64,000 bases of DNA, from assembly GCA_965198875.1 (NCBI GenBank), contig CBDAPU010000001.1, forward strand, positions 2,170,001 through 2,234,000, read 5' to 3'. The DNA is from CBDAPU01 sp965198875. Its GTDB lineage: Bacteria > Pseudomonadota > Gammaproteobacteria > Eutrophobiales > Eutrophobiaceae. Numbering within the stretch: the stretch's first letter is position 1; every line of letters starts with the position of its first letter. Both the position numbers and the translations under genes were made by a program. The notes beneath the pieces are model-generated. The model worked only from the letters and a program-made list of their open reading frames with translations, ran no database searches and was not told the origin of the DNA. Of the stretch, positions 34,841 to 43,618 are shown piece by piece.

Positions 34841-35698
34841 CTATGCCCTGTCCAAATATGCCAGCAACTCATCATAGGCCTGCGGGTACCAGGTATCGAA
34901 ATCCCGCCGGTATCGCCTGTAGACGAGGGCCGCCGTCTGCCGGGTGTAGTGCGCCATCCATTCATCCGGATGGCGTTGCGTTTGATTAAAGTGCGGCAGG
35001 GGTTTCAGGCCGTATTTCTCTCGGATGGGTTCAAAGTCCTCGGCCAGGGTTTCATAGCGGCCAATAAAATCAAGCGCTCCCTTGTGGTGCTCGTGGATAT
35101 GAAAGTATTGCCCCCTGAAATGTATCTCGGCGTAGAAGTCCGGCACTCGGCATACCCGTCTTGCAAACCCGTCAAAGTCCCTCACCCGCTCATGGCGCAG
35201 ATAGCCAAACAGGTAATGCTGATAAAGGGCGCCGTTGACGCATTTGTCCCTGTAGCAGGCGTATAGCCTGGAAAAGGGATTGCGAACAAAGGTGAACCTG
35301 AAGTACCCGTCCACATCCTGGCGGGCATGAAGCGACCGGTTTTCCCTCGTGATGTGTGGCTCATCCGCTGTGATGATGGTGTGCACCGGGTGGCCATCTT
35401 TAACTGAATAGTTATCTGCAAACTCCCGCTCATAGAAGCTCGCCTTGATGGAGGTGCAGGCCACCTTCGGCATGGTGATGTAGATGAGTTTGCGACGGCT
35501 GTCGAGGAGGCAGTAGGGGGCTTGGAAGAGATAAGTGCCTCGATAAAGGCCGTATATTGATCTCAGGATATCAACTATCGGCCCCGGCAAATGCGCTTTT
35601 AGCTGGTTTTTTAGGGGGTCTGTCCAGCGCCACAGGTTTTTGAAGCCTGGTAAGCTCAGGCCTTTGAGCCTGAATGTGGTGTGAACACGGGACGCCAT
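34841..35698 (-). CDS. PAPS-dependent carbohydrate sulfotransferase (Sulfotransfer_2-like)
   Basis: A 285-residue sulfotransferase. The 5'-phosphosulfate loop is visible as KLIYITMPKVACTSIKASF, and the 3'-phosphate-binding block as FRFTFVRNPFSRLYACYRDK. Both match the carbohydrate sulfotransferase family (HNK-1/chondroitin type). ALDFIGRYETLAEDFEPI follows as the usual third block. No membrane anchor was evident beyond a basic N-terminus. Beside fucose genes it suggests a sulfated fucose-containing polymer, with PAPS from CysC (24560). The exact acceptor is unknown. Confidence 0.88.
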   Translation of the reverse strand: MASRVHTTFRLKGLSLPGFKNLWRWTDPLKNQLKAHLPGPIVDILRSIYGLYRGTYLFQAPYCLLDSRRKLIYITMPKVACTSIKASFYEREFADNYSVKDGHPVHTIITADEPHITRENRSLHARQDVDGYFRFTFVRNPFSRLYACYRDKCVNGALYQHYLFGYLRHERVRDFDGFARRVCRVPDFYAEIHFRGQYFHIHEHHKGALDFIGRYETLAEDFEPIREKYGLKPLPHFNQTQRHPDEWMAHYTRQTAALVYRRYRRDFDTWYPQAYDELLAYLDRA

Positions 35699-35978
35699 TT
35701 AATCCGTCTCAACCTTTGATGTTAATGGACGCCCATCACGGGCGTGGTGATGTTTCTTAAAATCGGGGGGTATGCTCACGTGTCTTTCCTGCCAATCCTG
35801 GTGTGGCGATGTGCGTTCCGCTTTATCCTGCATAAGGGGAAAAGGGGAGATTGTTGTGTTTATCACAGGAGAGATAGGGGTTTTTGTAGTCGCCGCCCTC
35901 GTTAGGAGCATGAAAACGCCAGGGGATAATCCTGTGGTCTGGCTGATTGCGATACCCCTGTGGCCGATGAGCCTGACA

Positions 35979-36263
35979 CTAGGCCGCCGCCCTGGAGACA
36001 ATCGCCTCCCGCAAGCCTTCGAGGAGGCCCTCGAGTTTAGCCTGACTGTGTTCAAGCGCCGACACTCTCCCCTCGATGTTTGACAACCTGCTGTCAATCC
36101 TCTCTTCCATATCTGATAACCTTTTTTCAGTCTTCTCTTCCATGTTTGATAACCTGTTGTCAATCCTCTCTTCCATACGCCGCATGTCTGCCCGCAACCA
36201 GGCGACAAGACCAATCTGAAGACTGGCCAAAGAGAGAACGGCAATAACCAGATCTGTGCTCAT
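35979..36263 (-). CDS. Small membrane-anchored coiled-coil protein, paralogue 1
   Basis: 94 residues. An N-terminal membrane segment (TDLVIAVLSLASLQIGLVAW) is followed by charged 11-residue repeats of the type MEERIDNRLSN, and then a conserved tail LEGLLEGLREAIVSR. One of three neighbouring genes with the same design. The function is unknown, and such short proteins with a LEGLLEGLREAI tail occur as hypotheticals in other bacteria. The surrounding noncoding DNA is also duplicated, so these genes spread by local duplication. Confidence 0.6.
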   Translation of the reverse strand: MSTDLVIAVLSLASLQIGLVAWLRADMRRMEERIDNRLSNMEEKTEKRLSDMEERIDSRLSNIEGRVSALEHSQAKLEGLLEGLREAIVSRAAA

Positions 36264-36910
36264 GTATTTTTATCCTCCAACTTGCCAGTTCCTGACACAC
36301 ACCGGATCAGGACGCTGATAACTTCGGTCTGTGGGCCTGCGGGTTTCACAGGCCAAACACATTCATCGCTACCCCGCCTTGCAGCTTCAAGTGAACCTGA
36401 CCCCACCACCCGCTTCGTGGGTGTTTCACTGTCTGTCCAATCTGGTGCTCACGATATTCATGACCCCTGTGGCGGATGAGCCCAACACTAGGCCGTAGCT
36501 CTTGAGACAATCGCCTCCCGCAAGCCTTCGAGGAGGCCTTCGAGGTGCGCCATACGTTCACGTATTTGAGATGTATCTTTACGCAGGGCATTCATCTCTT
36601 GTCGTAGTTCTTTCATGTCCATTCTTAGCCACGCGACAAGGCCAATCTGAAGACTGGCCAAAGAGAGAACGGCAATAACCAGATCTGTGCTCATGTATTT
36701 TTATCCTCCAACTTGCCAGTTGCCCTGACCAACACCGGATCAGGACGCTGATAGCTTCGGTCTGTAAGCCTTCCGGTTTCACAGGCCAAACACATTCATC
36801 GCCGCCCCGCCTTGCAGCTGTAAGTGAACCTGACCGCACCACCCGCTTCGTGGGTGTTTCACTGTCCGTACCAATCTGGCGCTCACGATATTCATGCCCC
36901 CTGTGGCGGA
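36199..36910. repeat. Tandemly duplicated modules around the small coiled-coil genes
   Basis: The DNA from the anchor-coding region of paralogue 1 through about 280 bases upstream (36199-36480) recurs upstream of paralogue 2 (about 36629-36910), at roughly a 430-base offset. It includes the segment AACCTGACC.CACCACCCGC and GGGTGTTTCACTGTC. A third, shorter copy of that segment lies near 37800-37860. This points to repeated local duplication of a gene-plus-leader unit. Confidence 0.75.
36488..36694 (-). CDS. Small membrane-anchored coiled-coil protein, paralogue 2
   Basis: 68 residues with an N-terminus identical to paralogue 1 for about 24 residues, including the membrane segment. The middle is shorter and different (MKELRQEMNALRKDTSQIRE), without the 11-residue repeats. 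The tail LEGLLEGLREAIVSR is the same. The constant ends and variable middle suggest an exchangeable spacer between an anchor and a C-terminal interaction motif. The role is unknown. Confidence 0.58.
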   Translation of the reverse strand: MSTDLVIAVLSLASLQIGLVAWLRMDMKELRQEMNALRKDTSQIRERMAHLEGLLEGLREAIVSRATA

Positions 36911-36921
36911 TGCGTCTGACA

Positions 36922-37389
36922 CTAGGCCGTAGCCCTTGAGACAATCGCCTCCCGCAAGCCTTCGAGGAGGCCCTCGAGTTCAGCCTGACTGTGTTCAAGC
37001 GCCGACAATCTCCCCTCGATACTTGACAACCTTTTTTCAATCTTCTCTTCCATTTTCGATAAGCTGTCGTCAACCTTCTCTTCCATGCTTGACAACCTTT
37101 TTTCAATCTTCTCTTCCATGTTTGATAATCTGTTGTCAACCTTGCCTTCCATGCTTGACAACCTGCTGTCAACTCCGTCTTCCATGTTTGATAACCTGTT
37201 TTCAGTCTTCTCTTCCATGCTTGACGGCCTGCTGTCAACTCCGTCTTCCATATTTGATAACCTGTTTTCAATCCTCTCTTCCATACGCCGCATGTCTACC
37301 CGCAACCAGGCGACAAGACCCACCATTAAACCGGCCAGGGACACACCGGTAGCAGCAATCGTAATTATCAACGTGGTCGTCATGCTCAT
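36922..37389 (-). CDS. Small membrane-anchored coiled-coil protein, paralogue 3 (expanded repeats)
   Basis: About 155 residues from ATG 37389, chosen for the AGGAGG just upstream. It has an N-terminal membrane segment (LIITIAATGVSLAGLMVGLV), then about ten 11-residue units of the form MEEKIEKRLSS or MEDGVDSRLSS, then LSALEHSQAELEGLLEGLRE. The 33-base periodicity is plain in the DNA. Hendecad spacing predicts a right-handed or straight coiled coil rather than a heptad one. The neighbour at 37437 encodes a CCDC90-like coiled-coil membrane protein in the same direction. Confidence 0.65.
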   Translation of the reverse strand: MSMTTTLIITIAATGVSLAGLMVGLVAWLRVDMRRMEERIENRLSNMEDGVDSRPSSMEEKTENRLSNMEDGVDSRLSSMEGKVDNRLSNMEEKIEKRLSSMEEKVDDSLSKMEEKIEKRLSSIEGRLSALEHSQAELEGLLEGLREAIVSRATA

Positions 37390-37436
37390 CTCATCCTCCT
37401 CAAAACGCTGTATCAGGCTTCCCGGCGGCCGATACA

Positions 37437-37730
37437 TCAAGCCTGGGCAATGAACATCTTCCAGAACATGGCCAGAGTAAAGGCCAGGTTGAAGCCTAAC
37501 ATCCATTTCATCAGACGCTGCTCCGCTTCCAGTCTGTGGATATCCGCTTTCAATGTGTGAATGTCCGCTCCCAATCCGTGAATATCAGCCCTGGTCGCCA
37601 CCTGTGAGTCCAATACTTCACTGAACGCCTGCCTGATGGCTTCGGCTTCCGCCTCGGCCTGTTGCTCAGGCACGCCCGCATCTTTCAGGCGACGGGTAAA
37701 TCTCAAGGTGTCAAAAATCACCGAACTCAT
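37437..37730 (-). CDS. CCDC90-like (DUF1640) coiled-coil membrane protein
   Basis: About 97 residues from ATG 37730. VIFDTLRFTRRLKDAGVPEQ followed by QAEAEAEAIRQAF is the hallmark opening of the DUF1640/CCDC90 family. A coiled coil with ADIHGLGADIHTLKADIH repeats follows, and then a C-terminal membrane segment (WMLGFNLAFTLAMFWKM). The eukaryotic relatives are mitochondrial inner-membrane proteins related to MCUR1; bacterial functions are not known. The 7-residue repeat favours trimeric coiled-coil assembly. Confidence 0.72.
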   Translation of the reverse strand: MSSVIFDTLRFTRRLKDAGVPEQQAEAEAEAIRQAFSEVLDSQVATRADIHGLGADIHTLKADIHRLEAEQRLMKWMLGFNLAFTLAMFWKMFIAQA

Positions 37731-37990
37731 CTCATGCCCTTCTCGAACTTCCCGTTGCATTCGCACAGATCAGTGCTTTTGCCTGCACTCATCACCACCC
37801 TGCCTTGTAGCTGCAAGTGAACCTGTCCGCACCACCCGTTTCATTGATGTTTCACTGTCTATCGAACCTAAGGCCCGTCCAATCCGACGCACCCCTGAAC
37901 CCTTGAGATCTTGATTGCTCAGGGTCATCTCGCAAAAGTGCTGTATCATGTTGCGCCACGCTCACGTTTACTTAGGTTTGCCTTAACACC

Positions 37991-38773
37991 ATGCACATTG
38001 AGTTTCTGATCTCCACCATGAACAGGGACAACCTGGACTTTCTCATTCCCATGTTTGAGCAAGTCGGATTAGAGCAGATCAACGCCCTGATTGTCAATCA
38101 GTGCACAAGCATTGCCGCCCCCGGGCACCTGGCCCCATGCACAGATAAAATCCGCGTCATCTCCTTGCAGGATGAGGGGCTCTCCAGGAGCAGAAACCGA
38201 TTGCTGCGAGAGGCGAGGGGCGATGTCTGTATTCTTGCCGATGATGATGTTATCTATGCGCCGGACTGCCTCAAGGTGATAGAGGACGTCTACTCATCCC
38301 TGGATGTGGCGATCTGTGCGTTTTACCGGAAGGAGAGGGAAATCAAGCGCAGTTTGTATTACTGCAAAGTGCGTGATCTGCTGAGCATATCGAGTGTGGA
38401 GATCAGTTTTCGACGAGCCGGCGTCATCGACAAAGGCATTGATTTTGATGAGCGGTTCGGCCTCGGCTCTGGGCAATATGAAATCGCCGAGGAGAGTATC
38501 TGGCTGCTGGATTGCCTGAGGGCGAAATTAAAAATAATGCGTTATCCCTATCATGCCGTGTCCCATCCCCACCCCTCATCGGGCGCTCGTTTCGATGTTG
38601 ATCTCATGACATGGAGAGGGCCGGTGTTTAAGAGAATGTTCGGCGCATTCGGCTATGTTGTCCTGTTCAGGTTTCTGTTACGGGCGATGCCCTCACTTGT
38701 CAGGCGGGGAAGTTTTCTCCGAGTTGTTTATCATGCCGTGAGACTTACACTGGCCTATGAGCCGAAAAAATAA
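37991..38773 (+). CDS. Glycosyltransferase family 2
   Basis: A 260-residue GT-A glycosyltransferase. Opening MHIEFLISTMNR, then GLSRSRNRLLREARGDVCIL followed by ADDDV (the DxD region), and DERFGLGSGQYEIAEESIWL as the acceptor-side acidic block. C-terminal hydrophobic residues suggest membrane association. The typical N-terminal signature is slightly altered. Probably adds a sugar of the repeat unit; donor and linkage cannot be read. Confidence 0.8.
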   Translation: MHIEFLISTMNRDNLDFLIPMFEQVGLEQINALIVNQCTSIAAPGHLAPCTDKIRVISLQDEGLSRSRNRLLREARGDVCILADDDVIYAPDCLKVIEDVYSSLDVAICAFYRKEREIKRSLYYCKVRDLLSISSVEISFRRAGVIDKGIDFDERFGLGSGQYEIAEESIWLLDCLRAKLKIMRYPYHAVSHPHPSSGARFDVDLMTWRGPVFKRMFGAFGYVVLFRFLLRAMPSLVRRGSFLRVVYHAVRLTLAYEPKK

Positions 38774-39271
38774 TCGCTGGCGCTTGACCACTGATCGGGA
38801 ACAAGTCAGCATAGCGGGCTTTGTCACGGTGGTGCTCATCAGGTTGTGCAAAGTCTTTAACCTGAAACCCGTTGCCGTGACGCCAAATACGCCGCTTTTG
38901 AGGGACAACAACATGTTTGATACGCCATACCGACCGACATCCATTGTACCCGTCCCGCTCCATCTGGCGCTGGCGGTCTTCTGTTATCAGCGCAAGGGCG
39001 AGAGCGGCCTGCATGGGGTAGCCAGGTCTTTGTATAAATATCTATTCCATGTAGCGCTCATGAGGGTATCCCGTACCTTGATCGCCAGCCTTTATGCCAT
39101 TCGGGTGGTCGTAATCGAGTGCTATGTTCCCCCCCCCCCCCCCCCCCCCACAATACCGAGTAAAACCACAGTGCAGGTTGATCCCCTATCGGACGACAAG
39201 TGCCTGCCCGTTATGCTGTGGCTCAGATGCTTGCAGGCGCATACTGACGGTAGCGCAAAGGATCCTCATTC
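38774..39271. other. Gene-poor stretch with a 21-base C run
   Basis: No convincing gene on either strand between two GT2 genes. Open frames here overlap one another and match nothing I recognise. A homopolymer of 21 C lies at 39129-39149. A decayed gene is possible. The C run may be a slippage site, or a sequencing or assembly artefact. Confidence 0.5.
39129..39149. repeat. C21 homopolymer
   Basis: A run of 21 cytosines. Such runs are rare in bacterial chromosomes outside phase-variable loci. Confidence 0.85.
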
Positions 39272-40321
39272 GTGAACGCAGGCGGCGTCGATGCGGGCTC
39301 GTCCCCGGCGGCGGTGGTAGATGTGATCATACCGGCCTTCAATGCCGCCCGCTTTATTGAAGATGCGCTGCACAGTGTTTTGCAGCAAAGCTGGTTGCCG
39401 GACAGGATCATCGTGGTGGATGATGGCTCCACGGACGACACGGCAGAGCGTGTTCGGGGGGTGGGCTCGGCTCGGATTGAGCTGCTGTCGGTGGAACATG
39501 GCGGTGTCTCCCGTGCCCGCAATATCGGCGTCAAGAGATCGACAGCGGATTATGTGGCGTTTCTGGACGCCGATGATCGGTGGCTGGCGAAGAAACTGGA
39601 ACGGCAGCTGGCCTGTCTGCAACAACACAAGGCCAGGGCCTGTTACAGCCTGGCCTCATCGATCGATGAGCAGGGGCGCCCCGTGGCCAATGTCTGGGAT
39701 GCTATATGGGGTGCGCCGCATAACGGTGAGGGGCTTTTTAGAGCCTTGTTATATGGACGCACTGCTATCATGGGCTCGGCCTCATCGGTCATCGTGGAGC
39801 GGGACTTTCTTTTGCAGGAAGCGGGTTTGTTTGACGAGCGCATCAGCTATGATGAGGACTTTGATCTATGGTTACGCATAGCGAGCAAGACGGGGTTTGT
39901 TTATGTTGACGCCTATGATGTGCAGCTACGGCAAAATCCGAACTCCAAGAATCGCTCGCCTGATAAAAATGTCCGCCAGCATCTGCTGGATATGAGCTAC
40001 GTGAGGAATAAATATGCCCGGGAGCATGTATTTCCCGCCCGATTTTCATACTGTTTCCATAGCACGCTATTTATTGGCGTATTGCGCTCAGGGCAAAATA
40101 AAATAGCGGCATTGCGCTCTTTCCACGCGGCCCTGAGAAGGGACTGCCCGGATTTCTGCGCCCAACTGGGGGCGACCTTCCTGGCGTTTGCCGGTCGAGT
40201 GCTGTGTTGTGGCCTGATACATATTTCTTATGCTTCATTCAAAAAAATCAAAATCGCCCTCAAAGACAGCATGGTGAGGGCTGCCAGCGTGAAAAACCCA
40301 TCGAGGGCGAGAGACGGCTAA
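39272..40321 (+). CDS. Glycosyltransferase family 2
   Basis: A 349-residue GT2 enzyme with the classic signature VDVIIPAFNAARFIEDALHS, then VVDDGSTDDT, GVSRARNIGVKRST and FLDADDRW (DxD). EDFDLWLRIASK is the ED.x(D/E) catalytic-base region, followed by a variable C-terminal acceptor half. The start is GTG at 39272. Just upstream of the PglK-type flippase gene, which it nearly abuts. It presumably extends the lipid-linked repeat unit. Confidence 0.87.
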   Translation: MNAGGVDAGSSPAAVVDVIIPAFNAARFIEDALHSVLQQSWLPDRIIVVDDGSTDDTAERVRGVGSARIELLSVEHGGVSRARNIGVKRSTADYVAFLDADDRWLAKKLERQLACLQQHKARACYSLASSIDEQGRPVANVWDAIWGAPHNGEGLFRALLYGRTAIMGSASSVIVERDFLLQEAGLFDERISYDEDFDLWLRIASKTGFVYVDAYDVQLRQNPNSKNRSPDKNVRQHLLDMSYVRNKYAREHVFPARFSYCFHSTLFIGVLRSGQNKIAALRSFHAALRRDCPDFCAQLGATFLAFAGRVLCCGLIHISYASFKKIKIALKDSMVRAASVKNPSRARDG

Positions 40322-40322
40322 C

Positions 40323-42092
40323 ATGACGGGCGACAGCCGTGAACATCCCTGGGGGCGAGAAATATGGCGCATGCTCACCCCGAAACAGCGTCGAGCCGCC
40401 CTGGCTTTACTCGGCCTCATGCTGATTGGCGCCCTGCTGGAGATGCTGGGCGTTGGTCTGATACTGCCGCTGATCGCCTTGTTCTCGCACAATGATCCGG
40501 CGCAGCACTTTCCCTGGGTCGCACCGCTGATGCACAGCCTGGGTGAGCCGAGCCGAGCAACGTTGATCATCGGCGCCATGTTGCTGTTGCTCTGCATCTA
40601 CTGTATCAAGGCGCTGTTTCTGGCATTGCTCATCCGCCAGCAGGGGCGTTTTTCCTTTGCGGTTCAGGCGCACATCTCAGAGCGTCTGTTCAGCATCTAT
40701 CTGCAACAGCCCTACACCTTCCATCTGCAACATCACTCCGCCCGCCTGATGCGAAATATCAACGAAACCAGTACCTTCCGGGAAGGATTGATGGCGCTCA
40801 TAATCTGGTGCACGGAGGCGCTGGTACTGCTCATCCTGGGCGGTTTCATACTCATGATTGAACCGGGATTGACACTGGCCGTGGCGGGTTTATTCGGGAT
40901 TGTCGGCGCCTGTTATCATTACCTGCTCCGCAGGCGGATCACTGCATGGGGGCAGGCGCGCCAACACCACGAAGGCTTGCGAATGCAACACATGCAACAG
41001 GGCTTAGGGGGCGTGAAGGCAATAAAACTCGGTGGCCATGAGGCGGACTTTATTGCGGCATACCAAAGACATACCGTGATGAGTGTGGCGATGGCAAAAA
41101 GACAATTTATCTTGCAACAGTTGCCGCGTCTCGGGCTGGAATTACTGACCATCACCAGTCTAAGCCTGATGGTCATAGTCATGCTGTTGCAGGGCAGATC
41201 TGCCGCCGAGGTGTTGCCGGTAACAGGCCTGTTCGCCGCCATCGCCTTGCGCGCCATGCCGTCCGTTAATCGGCTCATCGCCACAGCAAACGGTTTCCGT
41301 TATAGCCTGCCGGTGATCGAGAAGATATATGCCGAGCTTGGCCGGCGGGCTGCGCCCACCTGCACTGCCGAGCAGACCAGGGGCGGGGATATCTTCTCCA
41401 CGGCGTTGGAGGTAGAAGGCGTTTCCTATACCTACCCGGGGGCGGCCGCCCCGGCCTTACAGGGTATCTCCCTGCTGATAAGGCCCGGGGAGGCGGTGGG
41501 GATCTGTGGCGAGAGCGGCGCCGGCAAGAGCACCCTGCTTGACGTCCTGCTGGGGCTGTTGTCTCCCGATGCGGGCACGATAAACATTGACGGCAGGGAT
41601 ATGCACACGGTGTTGCGAGAATGGCAGCGCCAGATCGGCTATGTGCCGCAATCGATCTTCCTGACTGATGACAGCCTGCGGCGCAACATTGCCTTTGGCC
41701 TGCCCGATAAGGACATTGATGAGGATGCGCTCATCTATGCGCTACGGGCGGCACGGCTTGATAGGTTTATCGCCACCCTGCCAGAAGGGGTTCAGACGCC
41801 TGTCGGCGAGCACGGCATACGGCTTTCCGGCGGGCAACGTCAGCGGATCGGCATCGCCAGGGCCCTGTATTATAAGCCTGCCGTGCTGGTGCTCGATGAG
41901 GCCACGAATGCCCTGGATATGACCACCGAGCGCGAGGTGATGCAGGCTGTTATCGCCCTGCAGGGAAAAAAAACCACCATTATTGTCGCCCATCGCCCAT
42001 CAGCGATAGAACACTGCGATCAGCACTATCGCCTTCAGGCGGGCGGGCTGGTTAAGGAAGACAGGCCGCTCCGAGCCCCGTTACACGCCTGA
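40323..42092 (+). CDS. ABC exporter/flippase, PglK-type
   Basis: A 589-residue half-transporter with a six-segment membrane domain (about 1-340) and an ATPase domain. The membrane region (GALLEMLGVGLILPLIALF; QGLGGVKAIKLGGHEADFI) closely recalls PglK, which flips lipid-linked oligosaccharides. ATPase motifs: Walker A GESGAGKST near residue 397, signature LSGGQRQRIGIAR near 500, Walker B VLVLDEATNALD near 520. It would move undecaprenyl-linked repeat units to the periplasm, replacing a Wzx here. MsbA-like lipid export is an alternative. Confidence 0.87.
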   Translation: MTGDSREHPWGREIWRMLTPKQRRAALALLGLMLIGALLEMLGVGLILPLIALFSHNDPAQHFPWVAPLMHSLGEPSRATLIIGAMLLLLCIYCIKALFLALLIRQQGRFSFAVQAHISERLFSIYLQQPYTFHLQHHSARLMRNINETSTFREGLMALIIWCTEALVLLILGGFILMIEPGLTLAVAGLFGIVGACYHYLLRRRITAWGQARQHHEGLRMQHMQQGLGGVKAIKLGGHEADFIAAYQRHTVMSVAMAKRQFILQQLPRLGLELLTITSLSLMVIVMLLQGRSAAEVLPVTGLFAAIALRAMPSVNRLIATANGFRYSLPVIEKIYAELGRRAAPTCTAEQTRGGDIFSTALEVEGVSYTYPGAAAPALQGISLLIRPGEAVGICGESGAGKSTLLDVLLGLLSPDAGTINIDGRDMHTVLREWQRQIGYVPQSIFLTDDSLRRNIAFGLPDKDIDEDALIYALRAARLDRFIATLPEGVQTPVGEHGIRLSGGQRQRIGIARALYYKPAVLVLDEATNALDMTTEREVMQAVIALQGKKTTIIVAHRPSAIEHCDQHYRLQAGGLVKEDRPLRAPLHA

Positions 42093-42169
42093 TGGAAATG
42101 CGTTAATACTGTCGGCCGCGCAATCTGTGATCATGCCGTGATGGCGGGTAAACGGCTGGTTAGTCGTAG

Positions 42170-43072
42170 CTAGCGATAAGGCTCCACAGTGATACCGACA
42201 AGACCCAGCAAGATGCCGGAAGCCCGCAAGCAGTTGCTCACAGCCTTCTTTATGTTCTGCAAAGGCGAGCGATAAAGCGCCTGCAACAGAAAGCGTAAGG
42301 TTCGAGCATAGGTCAGCGCAGCCCCGATAAGGCAACGCAGCCAGGAAAGCGGCGGAGAATACTGCTGTTTGTAGACCAGAGCGTGACTGATCCCACATCT
42401 GAGTGGATAGTAGAGCCGGTAAGGGAGCCTTGCCCTTTCCGGAGTCACTACTGTGTAGAGTATTCCATCCGCCAGCCACACCGCCGTAGCGCCCTGTTTC
42501 GTGGCGCGGTTGAAAAAATCAGTATCCTCGCCGCCGGTAAAATCAAAACGGCGATCAAAGCGCAGATCCAGCTCGGACGCCAGCCTTAAGTCAAATACCA
42601 CATTGCCGCTACTGGGGTATTGAAGCCTGCTGCCCGATGGACGTGTGTTCAGAGTGGGCACGATCCTGCCGTCCCTGATGGGGAGCACTGGCCCGGCAAT
42701 AATGTCCGCCTGATAGAAGCGAAGACCATCCAGCATGCTTGTGAGCCACATCGGCGGTGCGTGTTCATCATCATCAATAAAGGCGATATGGGTTGCTTTA
42801 TGTGCCAGCGCCCTCTCCAGCAGGGCGTTTCTAACGGCGCTGAGGCCGCGCTCCGGTTGCACATAATAATAAGCCGGCACAGGTAGCTCGGTGATAGCCT
42901 GTTGAAAGGCGGCGTGCGCGGATTGTTGGGCGTCATTATCCACAACAATCACGATGATCCGAATGCCGGCAGGCATGTTCATCCGCCCGATTGAGGCAAG
43001 GCAGCGATGCAGAGGTTCAGGTCGCCTGAAGGTGGGAATGCAAATGGCAACGGATTCGATGGGAGCTGGCAT
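42170..43072 (-). CDS. Glycosyltransferase family 2
   Basis: A 300-residue GT2 on the minus strand. SVAICIPTFRRPEPLHRCLA, VVDNDAQQSA, GLSAVRNALLERAL and FIDDDEHAPP (DxD) are visible, with GGEDTDFFNRATKQGA as the catalytic-base block. The C-terminus is basic and hydrophobic, suggesting peripheral membrane binding. It is opposite in direction to its neighbours. Acceptor and donor are unknown. Confidence 0.85.
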   Translation of the reverse strand: MPAPIESVAICIPTFRRPEPLHRCLASIGRMNMPAGIRIIVIVVDNDAQQSAHAAFQQAITELPVPAYYYVQPERGLSAVRNALLERALAHKATHIAFIDDDEHAPPMWLTSMLDGLRFYQADIIAGPVLPIRDGRIVPTLNTRPSGSRLQYPSSGNVVFDLRLASELDLRFDRRFDFTGGEDTDFFNRATKQGATAVWLADGILYTVVTPERARLPYRLYYPLRCGISHALVYKQQYSPPLSWLRCLIGAALTYARTLRFLLQALYRSPLQNIKKAVSNCLRASGILLGLVGITVEPYR

Positions 43073-43334
43073 CAGTGCATCTAAAGGAAAATCAAATTAA
43101 CTGAAATGCTACCACAGTGCCGTATCAGATAAAAACACAGCGCACATAGCGGCGGGGAGGCGAGTGCGCTGTGGTTACCTGCGCCTTGCTTGTTTCTGGT
43201 TCTGGATGGCGCTTTGTCATTGGATTGGAAATTCAATATAATCCAGGGGAAAAGGGAAGCAAATAATCAGGAAAAGGGAAAGATCATCATCAGCACTCCA
43301 TCTTGCAAAACGATTAACCGAAAAGACCATAACG

Positions 43335-43547
43335 ATGACGCAAAGCCATACTTTAATCAGCGTGATTATACCGGTTTATAACACCAGGCAATATCTTGAG
43401 AGGTGTATTTCAAGCGTGCTGAATCAGTCCTATCCGTATTTTGAAGTGATTATTGTCAATGATGGTTCAATGGATGGCTTGTGGGCGATCCTGTCGATGA
43501 AGTCTGAAACAGCATTCAGGGGCGTGAGTGTTTCCGAACGCCTCTAA
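43335..43547 (+). pseudogene. Truncated GT2 glycosyltransferase remnant
   Basis: Only the first ~48 residues of a GT2 enzyme remain (LISVIIPVYNTRQYLERCIS, VIIVNDGSMDG). Homology then stops, the frame ends after ~22 unrelated residues, and the DxD and base motifs are absent. The break lies just before CGCCTCTAAAAT (near 43540), which resembles the terminal repeat of the 16065 element. An insertion or deletion by such an element may have destroyed it. Confidence 0.72.
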
Positions 43548-43618
43548 AATCGGTGCGGGAATGGCGGGCGATCTGCGTCTGAAAATATGCCGGGGGCGCT
43601 CTTGAAGGCGATGCTGGC

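Noticed and set aside
35699..36244. Long minus-strand frame overlapping mini-protein 1
   Set aside because: It is an alternate frame of the repeat-coding region; the other frame has the membrane anchor and shared tail.
38757..39275. 172-codon plus-strand frame through the C21 run
   Set aside because: Starts inside the preceding GT gene, no recognisable features, and the polyproline comes only from the homopolymer.
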